DNA of 52,575 nt from Bdellovibrionales bacterium RIFOXYD1_FULL_55_31 (GTDB taxonomy: Bacteria; Bdellovibrionota; UBA1018), in contig MEQK01000045.1 in assembly GCA_001770175.1 (NCBI GenBank), positions 1 to 52,575 of the forward strand. The letters are read 5' to 3'. Below the pieces are notes generated by a model, which worked only from the letters and a program-made list of their open reading frames with translations, had not been told where the DNA came from and did no database searches. This document shows positions 40,925 to 48,824 of this stretch, piece after piece. Every line of letters starts with the position of its first letter. Position 1 is the stretch's first letter. Both the position numbers and the translations under genes were made by a program.

Positions 40925-41974
40925 TCAGCGCGTCAGCGAAAGATCGCCTCGCGGTTGACCGCTTACTCGCTCCATTGCCTTGAAAAAAAGGCCCGCGAGA
41001 TTTCCCAGCCCATTGCCAAAGTGAATCGCGGCAACGGTCAGGACCGCGTTTTCGAGAACCGCTAGATACGGCTTGCCCGAGCTCCGCGCAGCCGGGCTCA
41101 AAAATGCCGCAGCAAGCCCAAGATACAAGGCGAGAAGAGTCAACCAGATCCCGAGAAAACAGCTGCACAAGAAGCTCAAACCGGCCAGACCGAGATTCCC
41201 GAGCACAAAGATCAAGGGCACGTACTGGCGCCAGGGAAGCGAAAAAAAGCCGTGCTTCAGGGCGATTGCGGCCTTGTACTGGCCGTACTGATAATAGGTC
41301 TTGTAAACCTTCAGGATCGTGTCGCGCGCCTGATAATGGGAAATGATGGAAGGAATCAGCAGGACCTTCCCTCCGGACTTCCGAATCCGCAGATTCAACT
41401 CGTAGTCCTCCGCCCGAAGCATGGCCTCATTGTACCCGCCGATCCGCTTCAGGAACTCCCGTCGAAAACAGCCAAACGGAATCGTATCCACGGAGATCGC
41501 GTCTTTGGACCCGACGCGAAACCGGGAATTCCCCACCCCGATGACACTGGTCAGACCGCAGACGACGCCGTAAGCCTCGGCGGTTTCTGCGCCGGGGCAG
41601 GTGATGATCGCGCCTCCCACGTTTTCCGCTCCGGTGCGAATCGAGTGCTGGACGCATTCGAAAATGTAGTTGTCCGCATATCGGGTGTGCGCGTCCATCC
41701 GGACGATGTATTCGCCTTTGGCCTCCTCAATCCCCTTGTTCAAAGCCGCGGGAATCGAGCGCCGGGCGTTGACGACGAGCCGGGTGGGAACCGGCGCCTC
41801 CGGCAGAAGCGCTCGAATGATCTGCTGGGTTCGATCCTCGCTTTTCCCGTCGAGGATCAGAACTTCGAGTTTTTCCCTGGGATAGTCCTGGTTCCAGAGC
41901 GAGCGGATACACGATTCAATGTGAGCTTCCTCATTGCGACAGGGGATGATCACGTTGACTGTGGGTTGCGACAC
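40925..41974 (-). CDS. Family 2 glycosyltransferase, ExoA-like
   Basis: A 349-residue enzyme with VNVIIPCRNEEAHIESCI, LEVLILDGKSEDRT (37-49), NPxxS-like RRSIPAALNKGI, and RMDAHTRYA (D94-A-H96), the DAH form of the metal motif typical of ExoA, the succinoglycan beta-glucosyltransferase. GCFRREFLKRIGGYNEAMLRAEDYELNLRIR is the acceptor-loop region. The last third has three to four hydrophobic segments (about 235-330), also as in ExoA. GTG 41974 is the start, with GAGGAAA upstream, 3 bases after the methyltransferase stop. It ends the minus-strand operon that runs from 45149 down. Donor unknown. Confidence 0.87.
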   Translation of the reverse strand: MSQPTVNVIIPCRNEEAHIESCIRSLWNQDYPREKLEVLILDGKSEDRTQQIIRALLPEAPVPTRLVVNARRSIPAALNKGIEEAKGEYIVRMDAHTRYADNYIFECVQHSIRTGAENVGGAIITCPGAETAEAYGVVCGLTSVIGVGNSRFRVGSKDAISVDTIPFGCFRREFLKRIGGYNEAMLRAEDYELNLRIRKSGGKVLLIPSIISHYQARDTILKVYKTYYQYGQYKAAIALKHGFFSLPWRQYVPLIFVLGNLGLAGLSFLCSCFLGIWLTLLALYLGLAAAFLSPAARSSGKPYLAVLENAVLTVAAIHFGNGLGNLAGLFFKAMERVSGQPRGDLSLTR

Positions 41975-41977
41975 CAG

Positions 41978-42808
41978 CTATTTCCTCGTTCCGAATCCGA
42001 TCATGTAATAGTGCCAGTTCGGATTCAGCGAAAACAGGGCGTTGAGCGCCGAACTGGCCAAGGTGGCAGGCAGCTTGCCGATTTTTGAAGCCAGAGCGGC
42101 CTGCCGGTCGGCGATCGGATACGAAGAGAACGCCACGTCGATATTGTCCAGTTTCGTGCGCAGAATCATCTCCCGCAGTTCACGGGGCGTGAACTCGCGG
42201 ACATGGCCGTAAAACGTGTCGCAATCGATGAAGTACTGGAAGTCCTCCCAGGTGTTTTTTCCGACCAGCGATTTGAGGCGGTTATAAAGGTGCACCTGAT
42301 TCGGGGTGCCCACCATCAAGGTGCCGCCTGAATTCAGTAGTTCCCTGCTGGAGCGCAGAAACGGAAGCGGCGAAAACGTGAAGTGCTCAATCACATCAAA
42401 AGTCGTGACGATATCGAAAGTCCCCTGCCATTCCTTCGGAAAGCCGTCCTGAATAAAGTTCTGCCGGATCCCTTTTACCCCGAACTGCTCCCAACGCCGG
42501 ATCACGCCGTCGGCATCGCCCACTTCGCGTTTCAACTCAGGGGCGAATTCATCCAGACGATCCGCAACAAAGACCTCAAACCCGAAAACCTGGCTCAAGA
42601 CGCAGGCGTTGACACCCACGCCGCAGCCGATATCCAGAAATTTCGGACGCGGCGTGGATTTCGTTCGCGCAACCTTGAGAATCTGCTGCAGTTCGAAAAT
42701 ATGTTTTCTGAAAAACGAGGCGACGACTGGCCTCCCTGCCACCGGAAAGCTTTCCAAAAACAGGCCGTTCAAAAACTCTTCCATCTTCTTGCGATCGTCT
42801 GACGTCAT
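41978..42808 (-). CDS. Class I SAM-dependent methyltransferase
   Basis: A 276-residue methyltransferase. FLDIGCGVGVNACVLSQVFGFEVFVADR covers motif I and the acidic turn, and FDIVTTFDVIEHFTFSPLPFLRSSRELLNSGGTLMVGTPN gives motifs IV to VI. YFIDCDTFYGHVREFTPRELREMI is a lid-type segment common in methyltransferases of surface-glycan loci. ATG 42808 is chosen because GGAGAGAG lies just upstream; a longer frame extends to 42955 but runs inside the flippase gene and looks unlike protein. It lies between the Wzx-like and ExoA-like genes in a minus-strand operon. Substrate unknown. Confidence 0.83.
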   Translation of the reverse strand: MTSDDRKKMEEFLNGLFLESFPVAGRPVVASFFRKHIFELQQILKVARTKSTPRPKFLDIGCGVGVNACVLSQVFGFEVFVADRLDEFAPELKREVGDADGVIRRWEQFGVKGIRQNFIQDGFPKEWQGTFDIVTTFDVIEHFTFSPLPFLRSSRELLNSGGTLMVGTPNQVHLYNRLKSLVGKNTWEDFQYFIDCDTFYGHVREFTPRELREMILRTKLDNIDVAFSSYPIADRQAALASKIGKLPATLASSALNALFSLNPNWHYYMIGFGTRK

Positions 42809-42839
42809 GACTCTCTCTCCATCAACTCTCTTGAGGTCT

Positions 42840-44294
42840 CTATGAAAACTTTGATCGAACGACGCCGATCGCTTCCCTGACCAGTCCGGTTCTGGCGTCA
42901 ATCCAGAACAGCGCAACGAAACTGACCAGGCCCACGGCGCCGAGTCCCATGACATTGCTCCAGAGCATCTCGTGACCCTGCCAGGGCTTCAGGAACATCG
43001 CAAAAACGCCCGCGGACACTACAAAAAGGGCGCTGCCCAGTAAAGCCCCCGCTCCCCGGGTGATCTCCCGGCCCAATTCATACGCCAGGGTCTGTCGGAT
43101 CATGAAAAAATAGGTCGCATTGCCCAGGATAAAAAGGGAAGCCACCCAACGCAAGTCCCGTCCGGCGAAATACAGTCCGACCAGCAAGGCTCCGAGCAGC
43201 ACGGCCTGGGTCACCTGGTTGCGAATCACGGCACCCTGCTTGTTGAGGACCAGGAGAAAAGTCTCCGTCATTTGGGACAAAATCAGGAAAAACATCCCGC
43301 CGAGCAGCACCGGAAGGATCACCAGCGAGGCCTCGTACCTGGGCAGGTAGGCCGGAACGACGGCGTTCAGGAAAAAGTACATGGCCATCAGAAGCAGGGG
43401 GACAGCCACCGCGATCAGGTCGCACACCTTTGAATAAAAACTTCTGAGGCGCTGGAGATCCTTTTCCTGCGCGTGCATGGAAAGCAGGAACGGATAAAAA
43501 ACGTAATTGACCGAAACGAAAACGAAGAGAACCAATCGGGCCATCGAGTGTGCCAGGGCGTAGACTCCCATTTCGGCAGCCGAGAAGAACCGGGCAACGA
43601 TCAGCCGATCGTAGGAATCCAGCAGCATGGAAAGCCCCAGAACCGCAAGCAGGCTGAAGCTCGAGGAATAGATCGAGCGCAAAAGGGACCTCTGAATCCG
43701 AAGCCGTGGGCGATCCTCCATCCGGAGGAAGAAGTAAATTCCCAGGAAATAGCCCAAGCCGATTCCGCCGATGGCGCCGTGGAGGCCGAATTTCAAGGCT
43801 CCCCAAACACTCAGGCCTACGCTCAGCAGATTCAGGATAATCCGGTTCTTCGCGATCTCAAAAAACTGGCGATGTGCCCGACATGTATCGACCACAAATT
43901 CATTCACGTTATCGAGCAGCAAGAGACCAAAGAAGATAGACCATAGCCAGGAAGACTGGCCCGGGTGCTTCCAGGCGTAATACCCGCCAAGAGCGAGCGA
44001 GTAGATCAGGTTGTGTGAGAAAAAGAGAGTGAAACAAGTGTCCCGATACGATTTCTGCTCGTCCGGGGATGAGGTCGAGAGCGCTCGCGGGTATTCACGA
44101 TCGTATTCGTTCAGAACGCCCAAATTCGCCATCCGGGAATAGTTCACGACCAGAAATACAATGGCGAGCATTCCATAGCTCTCCGGCAGGAGGATCTTGG
44201 GTAGGACAAACCCGCGCACAATGGCGGTCAGCATTACCACGATCTGAGAGGGGACGTAGATCAGGCTGGCGCTGAGGATGCCCTTCCGAGACAA
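42840..44294 (-). CDS. wzx: Wzx-like O-unit flippase (MOP superfamily)
   Basis: A 484-residue membrane protein with about 12-14 helices. The first is near 8-35 (SLIYVPSQIVVMLTAIVRGFVLP with RGFVLPKILLPESYGMLA, the usual Wzx start), and the later IGLGYFLGIYFFLRMEDRPRLR loop and LLLDSYDRLIVARFFSAAEMGVYALA segment are strongly Wzx-like. It would move undecaprenyl-diphosphate-linked O-units to the periplasm. The start is TTG 44294, placed 3 bases after the preceding methyltransferase stop; no in-frame ATG lies close enough to keep the first helix. A MurJ-like MOP protein at 1295-2854 may have a related role. Confidence 0.87.
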   Translation of the reverse strand: MSRKGILSASLIYVPSQIVVMLTAIVRGFVLPKILLPESYGMLAIVFLVVNYSRMANLGVLNEYDREYPRALSTSSPDEQKSYRDTCFTLFFSHNLIYSLALGGYYAWKHPGQSSWLWSIFFGLLLLDNVNEFVVDTCRAHRQFFEIAKNRIILNLLSVGLSVWGALKFGLHGAIGGIGLGYFLGIYFFLRMEDRPRLRIQRSLLRSIYSSSFSLLAVLGLSMLLDSYDRLIVARFFSAAEMGVYALAHSMARLVLFVFVSVNYVFYPFLLSMHAQEKDLQRLRSFYSKVCDLIAVAVPLLLMAMYFFLNAVVPAYLPRYEASLVILPVLLGGMFFLILSQMTETFLLVLNKQGAVIRNQVTQAVLLGALLVGLYFAGRDLRWVASLFILGNATYFFMIRQTLAYELGREITRGAGALLGSALFVVSAGVFAMFLKPWQGHEMLWSNVMGLGAVGLVSFVALFWIDARTGLVREAIGVVRSKFS

Positions 44295-44297
44295 GCG

Positions 44298-45149
44298 TTA
44301 ACGCTTTCTGGCAACAATATAAATTCCTGAAGAGATGGCGTGCATCGCCGGCGACTGCTGACGATAAAGCTTATGCATCATCTTCTTGATCGGCTTTCCG
44401 AAGTTGCGGGCCACGATCCCGCCGAGCGGGCGTGGGAGCGAGATCAGCGGGAAGAGCGAATCCCAGGCTTCGCAGCGCAGGACTTCATTTCCGGTGTTCT
44501 CAAAAAACTTCATATATTCGGTGTGGCTGTAGCTGTTCTCGTAATGCGGAAAATCGCGGAAGCTTCTGGCAACGAGGGTATTCCAGGGCTTACGGTTGGC
44601 AATAAGGTTTTTGCCCAGCCGAAGCGGGAACATGGCCGCGTTGGCGACCGTCTGAGTGGAGAATTTTTTCGGAATGATCACATGGGCGTGAATGCCGCCC
44701 GGACGGATTACGTCGGAGGCGACCTGAATCACTTTCTGGACGTCCTCGAAATGCTCAAGCAGACCAAAGCTGATCACGGCATCGAAAGAGTTGGCAGCAA
44801 GCTTCGTGTTCAGGAGATCATCGGCAACGAATTCTCCCTGGGCGCCAACCGCTTCGAAGTTATCGCGGGCCAGGCGCAACGCTTCCGGTGAGTTGTCGGA
44901 ACAGGTGACCTGAAACCCCTGCTTCGAAAGGAAAAGCGCCGTACGAGCGCCGCCGCAGCCGATCTCAACGACTTTGGGCGCGGTAGCGGATTCCAAATAC
45001 TTCTTAAGATCCTCGCAAACTGCTTCGTGCTGGAAAATATTGGAAATGTCAGCAGGCGAGTTGGAGGCATCGCTGTAGGTTACGTTTAAACCTTTGTAGG
45101 ACGCGTCCCAGTTAGCGACGATATTCCCTTTAGGTGTCTGCGTGGACAT
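44298..45149 (-). CDS. Class I SAM-dependent methyltransferase
   Basis: A 283-residue protein with VVEIGCGGARTALFLSKQGF (motif I), the acidic CSDNS turn, LLNTKLAANSFDAVISFGLLEHFEDVQKVI and DVIRPGGIHAHVIIPK, all class I methyltransferase features. The N-terminus NWDASYKGLNVTYSDASNSPADI is typical of stand-alone members in glycan loci. A perfect TATAAT -10 element lies 18-23 bases upstream of the ATG and AAGGGGT serves as ribosome site. It is the first gene of the minus-strand operon with wzx, a second methyltransferase and the ExoA-like transferase. Substrate unknown. Confidence 0.83.
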   Translation of the reverse strand: MSTQTPKGNIVANWDASYKGLNVTYSDASNSPADISNIFQHEAVCEDLKKYLESATAPKVVEIGCGGARTALFLSKQGFQVTCSDNSPEALRLARDNFEAVGAQGEFVADDLLNTKLAANSFDAVISFGLLEHFEDVQKVIQVASDVIRPGGIHAHVIIPKKFSTQTVANAAMFPLRLGKNLIANRKPWNTLVARSFRDFPHYENSYSHTEYMKFFENTGNEVLRCEAWDSLFPLISLPRPLGGIVARNFGKPIKKMMHKLYRQQSPAMHAISSGIYIVARKR

Positions 45150-45166
45150 GGTTACCCCTTCGATGT

Positions 45167-45172
45167 ATTATA
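45167..45172 (-). promoter_or_regulatory. Candidate -10 element of the minus-strand wzx operon
   Basis: Reading the minus strand, TATAAT occurs 18-23 bases before ATG 45149, with AAGGGGT between. No good -35 hexamer is seen 16-18 bases further upstream, so an activator might be needed. The region is shared with the divergent O-antigen ligase-like gene, for which I see no clear promoter. Confidence 0.4.
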
Positions 45173-45284
45173 TGTTGGCCATAAATCACAGATTGCTTGT
45201 GGAACGTCAAGCGTATTGATGTGAAGTTGCAGCGCGTTACACGCGTCTCATCGGCCGACTTTTACGAGGATTTTGCCATCTATC

Positions 45285-46616
45285 ATGGTGCTTCTCATTG
45301 CGATCGTCCTGATGCTTTCGATGTTTCCTTCGCTGACGGCGCTCTCCGGAAGCCTCTACTCAGCCGTGCCATTTATGGGACGTTATTTTGGCCCGATTCA
45401 GCCGCTGAAATTCCTCTTCCCCGTGGTGCTTTATTTTCTCTGGAACAACCGGAGTCGCCTGTCGCTGCGCCTGAAGAAAGCTCTGGTGATCGGGCTGGTC
45501 CTTCTGCTCTTCGGGACCCTGACCGGCGGTCTGGGCTGCGGATTCCCCCCCGAGGTGGTGCGGGAGTCAGCCATCTTCATCTTGGGAATCGGCAGCGCAC
45601 TCGCCCTGATGCTTTTCCCCGAGGGGATTTTCAGAAAGACGATCTGGGCCTGGATCGCGATCGTTTACGCAAGTGTAGCACTCAACGTCTTCTGGCCCGC
45701 AGGCCTGAATTTCCTGAACATGCATTTCTTTGATCCCATCCGGCGAGTCCCAATCTGGGGAGAAGGAAACATCAAGTTTCTGATGGGCTTTTATGACAAC
45801 GCCTCATTAGGAAAGCTTCTGGCCTGGCTACCTTGGCTTGCCTTTTGGACCTTTTTTGTGGGTCGGGACGAAACCAAAGTTCATCGCGCAGTTCCCTGGC
45901 TTTTTCTGTTCGGGATCGTGCTCTCAATGGCGCTGGTGTTGGGGACGACTCAGCGCGGTCCGCTGCTCGGGCTAATCGTGGGGCTTGCCGGCTTCTTGCT
46001 GCATCGAAGGTTCAAGGTCAAGGATCTGCGGATGTTTCATTGGGGCGCGGTGACCGCCGGAATCGGAATCCTGTTGCTTCCAATCCTGGTTCCCAAACCA
46101 ATCTTACAGGCAAGAATTCTTGAACTCTTGCAACCCAGTCAGAATTCAGAAGAAAACGCAAACGCCTCACGCCTGGCCGTTATCGGAAGGGTGCGCCTCT
46201 GGAAGATCGCAGGCAAAAGCGTCATCGAACATCCGCTTGGACGTTGGTGTATCCCTCCCCAGGAATACGAACAGGGGGGTGCCATCAACGGAGCCCAGCA
46301 CAGCCATAACCTTTTTCTGGAGCAATTCGTGTCGCGCGGATGGCTTTGGGGGCTTTTCCACATCGGCGCTTGGGTTTATGCGCTCTGGACGACCTGGAAC
46401 CGAAAGCGGCTGGCTGATTCGGCTCTCCTGGGCGGGATTGCGACGACTTTGGGGCTAGGTCTGGTGGACCATCCATGGTTTGTCATTAACCACGCCCTGA
46501 TTCTGGGAACACTGCTGCTGGGGGGGCTGCGCAGCCCGGAGCCGGGTCCTGTCGAAAGTGCAAACCACGGTTTCAAACCAGACCAGAAAACGCGGGGGGC
46601 CCGCCCCGCCAGCTGA
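45285..46616 (+). CDS. O-antigen ligase/polymerase family membrane protein
   Basis: A 443-residue protein with about ten hydrophobic segments. The long loop contains SRLAVIGRVRLWKIAGKSVIEHPLGRW and later AQHSHNLFLEQFVSRGWLWG, the H-x-H-N-x-x-L-E motif of the Wzy_C (WaaL/Wzy) family; LVLGTTQRGPLLGLIVGLAG is a further family signature. It could be a second Wzy or the WaaL-type ligase. Start choice: ATG 45285 is preferred; a TTG at 45273 is only 2 bases after GAGGA (45266-45270), whereas the ATG is 14 bases after it, so both spacings are poor. It diverges from the wzx operon and is tail-to-tail with a methyltransferase gene. Confidence 0.82.
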   Translation: MVLLIAIVLMLSMFPSLTALSGSLYSAVPFMGRYFGPIQPLKFLFPVVLYFLWNNRSRLSLRLKKALVIGLVLLLFGTLTGGLGCGFPPEVVRESAIFILGIGSALALMLFPEGIFRKTIWAWIAIVYASVALNVFWPAGLNFLNMHFFDPIRRVPIWGEGNIKFLMGFYDNASLGKLLAWLPWLAFWTFFVGRDETKVHRAVPWLFLFGIVLSMALVLGTTQRGPLLGLIVGLAGFLLHRRFKVKDLRMFHWGAVTAGIGILLLPILVPKPILQARILELLQPSQNSEENANASRLAVIGRVRLWKIAGKSVIEHPLGRWCIPPQEYEQGGAINGAQHSHNLFLEQFVSRGWLWGLFHIGAWVYALWTTWNRKRLADSALLGGIATTLGLGLVDHPWFVINHALILGTLLLGGLRSPEPGPVESANHGFKPDQKTRGARPAS

Positions 46617-46687
46617 GTATCGCTTTGCGAATCCTGCCAATCGACGGCCAGAAGATGAACCTTCTCAAAGGAAAGCAAAAGCAATGC

Positions 46688-47356
46688 CTATCTGGCGGTT
46701 ACCTCGCGAAAAGGATCATCTCCGATGCCGGCCACCAAGCGCAACTCATACGCGAACTGCAAGTACCGCGTATCACGTAGAGCTCCGCCCGAGAGCACGA
46801 TCCAGGGGAGGATCTTCCAAAGCGGAAGGCCGTTGATCCCTTTGGCGCGGGCGATTTCGTATCCGCAGGACTCAATCATCCGTCGCGCGCTCCTGTCCGT
46901 GAAGAAGCGCACGTGCGTGCGATCGAGTACGCCGGCATCAGTGTATTTCCAGTCCTGCCGGACCAGGAGGTCGCGAAGATTCGGGAAATACCGAACATTG
47001 GGAATTGAGACGATCAGGGTCGCGCCGGGAGCGAGCTTGGGGCGAAGCGCGCGAAGGGCGGCTTCGGGGTCGGCGAGGTGCTCCAGGACGTCATTGAAAA
47101 AGACGCCGTCGAAATGGCCGTCGGGAAGCTTAGCCATGGCCGATTCGATTGGCTCGGCGAGGACGCGGTCGAGCCGGGCGCGCGCGGAATCCGCGGCCGA
47201 GGCGACCGGTTCGATTCCCCAGACCTCGCAGCCGCGTGATGCCTTGATGTGTGCGCCGAAAGCACCTTCGCCGCAGCCGACGTCGAGTGCGCGCACGAGT
47301 TTTTCGGGTATAAAGGGAACCAGTTCTGGCCGATCATTGGAATAGTAGCCCTGCAT
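46688..47356 (-). CDS. Class I SAM-dependent methyltransferase (intact paralogue of the 2.9 kb remnant)
   Basis: A 222-residue methyltransferase with ALDVGCGEGAFGAHI (motif I, about 23-37), VWGIEPV, FDGVFFNDVLEHLADPEAALRALRPKLAPGATLIVSIPNVR (motifs IV to VI) and YTDAGVLDRTHVRFFTDRSARRMIESCGYEI, the substrate-domain signature of a group often found next to glycosyltransferases. GINGLPLWKILPWIV is a hydrophobic C-terminal segment. A decayed copy of this gene lies at 2861-3205, so the family has been duplicated or shuffled within the locus. It is alone on its strand. Substrate unknown. Confidence 0.83.
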   Translation of the reverse strand: MQGYYSNDRPELVPFIPEKLVRALDVGCGEGAFGAHIKASRGCEVWGIEPVASAADSARARLDRVLAEPIESAMAKLPDGHFDGVFFNDVLEHLADPEAALRALRPKLAPGATLIVSIPNVRYFPNLRDLLVRQDWKYTDAGVLDRTHVRFFTDRSARRMIESCGYEIARAKGINGLPLWKILPWIVLSGGALRDTRYLQFAYELRLVAGIGDDPFREVTAR

Positions 47357-47420
47357 AACGTCTCAACAGGAAAATAGATGAATGCTCCAGCGATGGCTAT
47401 CGTTTTTTGACAAGAGAAGT

Positions 47421-47560
47421 TCACGTCGCGTCACCCTCGAATCGCTCTTCAAGCGTGATGTTCTTGCCGCTCCCTAGGTCGCGCGTTCCGAGGGAACGGA
47501 CGACTGCTTGAGCGCCTGCGATTCTTCGGCGCTGGATTGCGTCAGCCACTGCTTGAGTCC
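47421..47560 (-). other. Possible minus-strand coding remnant
   Basis: The 284-base region before the GT4 gene has a short minus-strand frame reading VADAIQRRRIAGAQAVVR, then LGTRDLGSGKNITLEERF and a stop at 47421-47423. It has a protein-like look but no good start (an in-frame TAA lies just upstream) and I do not recognise a family. It may be the end of a lost gene upstream of the methyltransferase at 47356. Nothing else is seen in 47357-47640. Confidence 0.18.
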
Positions 47561-47640
47561 GGTCATCCGTTTAGAAGTATCCCAGAGAGACAATATTGCC
47601 AAGAGGTCATGGTCTAAGCTAAACCGAAGGAATGACCTTC

Positions 47641-48822
47641 ATGCGCTCCCGACTCCTTTGGATCGCCCCCGAAAAGCAGGGCGGCATTCAATCGTATTCA
47701 GATGTCCTCTGGCCCGAGGTGCGCGGGAAATGGGTTGAGGCGGGCTTTCCCGTCTGTGAACCGCTCCATGCGCCGCTCAGGAGCGAGAGAGAGCTGAACG
47801 ATTCACTCGAAAAACTGGTGCGCCTCGAGCCTTCGCTCATTCATATTCAGCACGAGTATGGCCTTTTCGGTTCGAAAGTCCCCGGCCGCTATTCGTTTCC
47901 GGCCTGGTTGAAAAAGGTTCGCGCCGCGCTTCCGAAAGCGCGGGTTATCCTGACCGGGCACAGTGTCTTTGATTTCTCCTACCGGTATCCGCTGCAAGCC
48001 CGCGGCTGGCAGACGCCCATGCGCGCGCTGACCAACGCATTCTTTATCCGCCATTTCGCCCGTTACTGGAATTTCCAAACCTGGGGCAAGGTCGACGGCG
48101 TGATCGTCCACTCCCGGAATCAGCTCGCTACCATCGAAGCATCGCGGGCTCCGCGTTTCTCGGCAATTCCACATTTTGTCCCGACCACGCGAAATGCTGA
48201 ACATAAAATCCATGAGTCCCTGAAATCGATTCCGCAGGGTTCGAAAAAGGTGGTCGTTTTTGGCTATTTTACGCCTGAAAAAGGCCAGGACATTGCGCTT
48301 CGCGCGTTTCAGGCCCTCGGTAAGTCATTTCGCACGGGCGTTTCATTGATTCTTGCCGGAGGACTTCGGCGAGCCCAGGATCGCGCGTTTCACGAGCGTT
48401 GCCTCGCCCAGGCCCGGGAGCTTGGCATCGCGGATCGGGTGTGGACGACGGGGTACGTGGAACCGGAGTACCTCGAAGGACTCTACGGAATGGCTGATCT
48501 CGTTCTGGCTCCGTTTCGTGAGACGTCCGGCTCGGGAACTCTCGCGCAGGCGTTCGCACGCGGAATGCCGGTTCTCGCGTCGGATCTCCCGCTGAATCGG
48601 GAAATTACCGAGAGAGAGCCGGGGTGTCTCGCATTTTTCAGGAGTGAAGATCCCGAAGATTGTGCCGGGAAAATCAAAGAACTGCTCGCGAACGACCCCG
48701 CCCGCGAAACTCTGAAAGCGGCCGCGCGGCGCTATGCCGAAAAATGTGCCCCCGCCCGGATCGCCGAGGAGCATGTCCGGTTTTACCAAGAGGTCCTGAA
48801 CGGCGCGATGGGGGGGTGCTGA
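47641..48822 (+). CDS. Family 4 glycosyltransferase (GT-B)
   Basis: A 393-residue retaining glycosyltransferase of the GT4 type. The N-terminal half has LLWIAPEKQGGIQSYSDVL and IHIQHEYGLFG (EH-type donor or acceptor pocket). The C-terminal half has VVFGYFTPEKGQDIAL, LILAGGLRRAQD, VWTTGYVEPEYLEGLYGMADLVLAPF and SGSGTLAQAFARGMPVLASDLP. In the usual EX7E motif the first Glu is present (FRETSGSG) but the second position is not Glu. ATG 47641 is preferred over ATG 47632 because GAAGGA (47626-47631) then has a spacer of 9 bases. It is followed after 2 bases by the LhgO-like gene. Donor unknown. Confidence 0.87.
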   Translation: MRSRLLWIAPEKQGGIQSYSDVLWPEVRGKWVEAGFPVCEPLHAPLRSERELNDSLEKLVRLEPSLIHIQHEYGLFGSKVPGRYSFPAWLKKVRAALPKARVILTGHSVFDFSYRYPLQARGWQTPMRALTNAFFIRHFARYWNFQTWGKVDGVIVHSRNQLATIEASRAPRFSAIPHFVPTTRNAEHKIHESLKSIPQGSKKVVVFGYFTPEKGQDIALRAFQALGKSFRTGVSLILAGGLRRAQDRAFHERCLAQARELGIADRVWTTGYVEPEYLEGLYGMADLVLAPFRETSGSGTLAQAFARGMPVLASDLPLNREITEREPGCLAFFRSEDPEDCAGKIKELLANDPARETLKAAARRYAEKCAPARIAEEHVRFYQEVLNGAMGGC

Positions 48823-48824
48823 TC

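Noticed and set aside
42809-42955. Upstream extension of the methyltransferase to 42955
   Set aside because: The extra residues lie inside the flippase reading frame, lack family similarity, and the ATG at 42808 has a good ribosome site.
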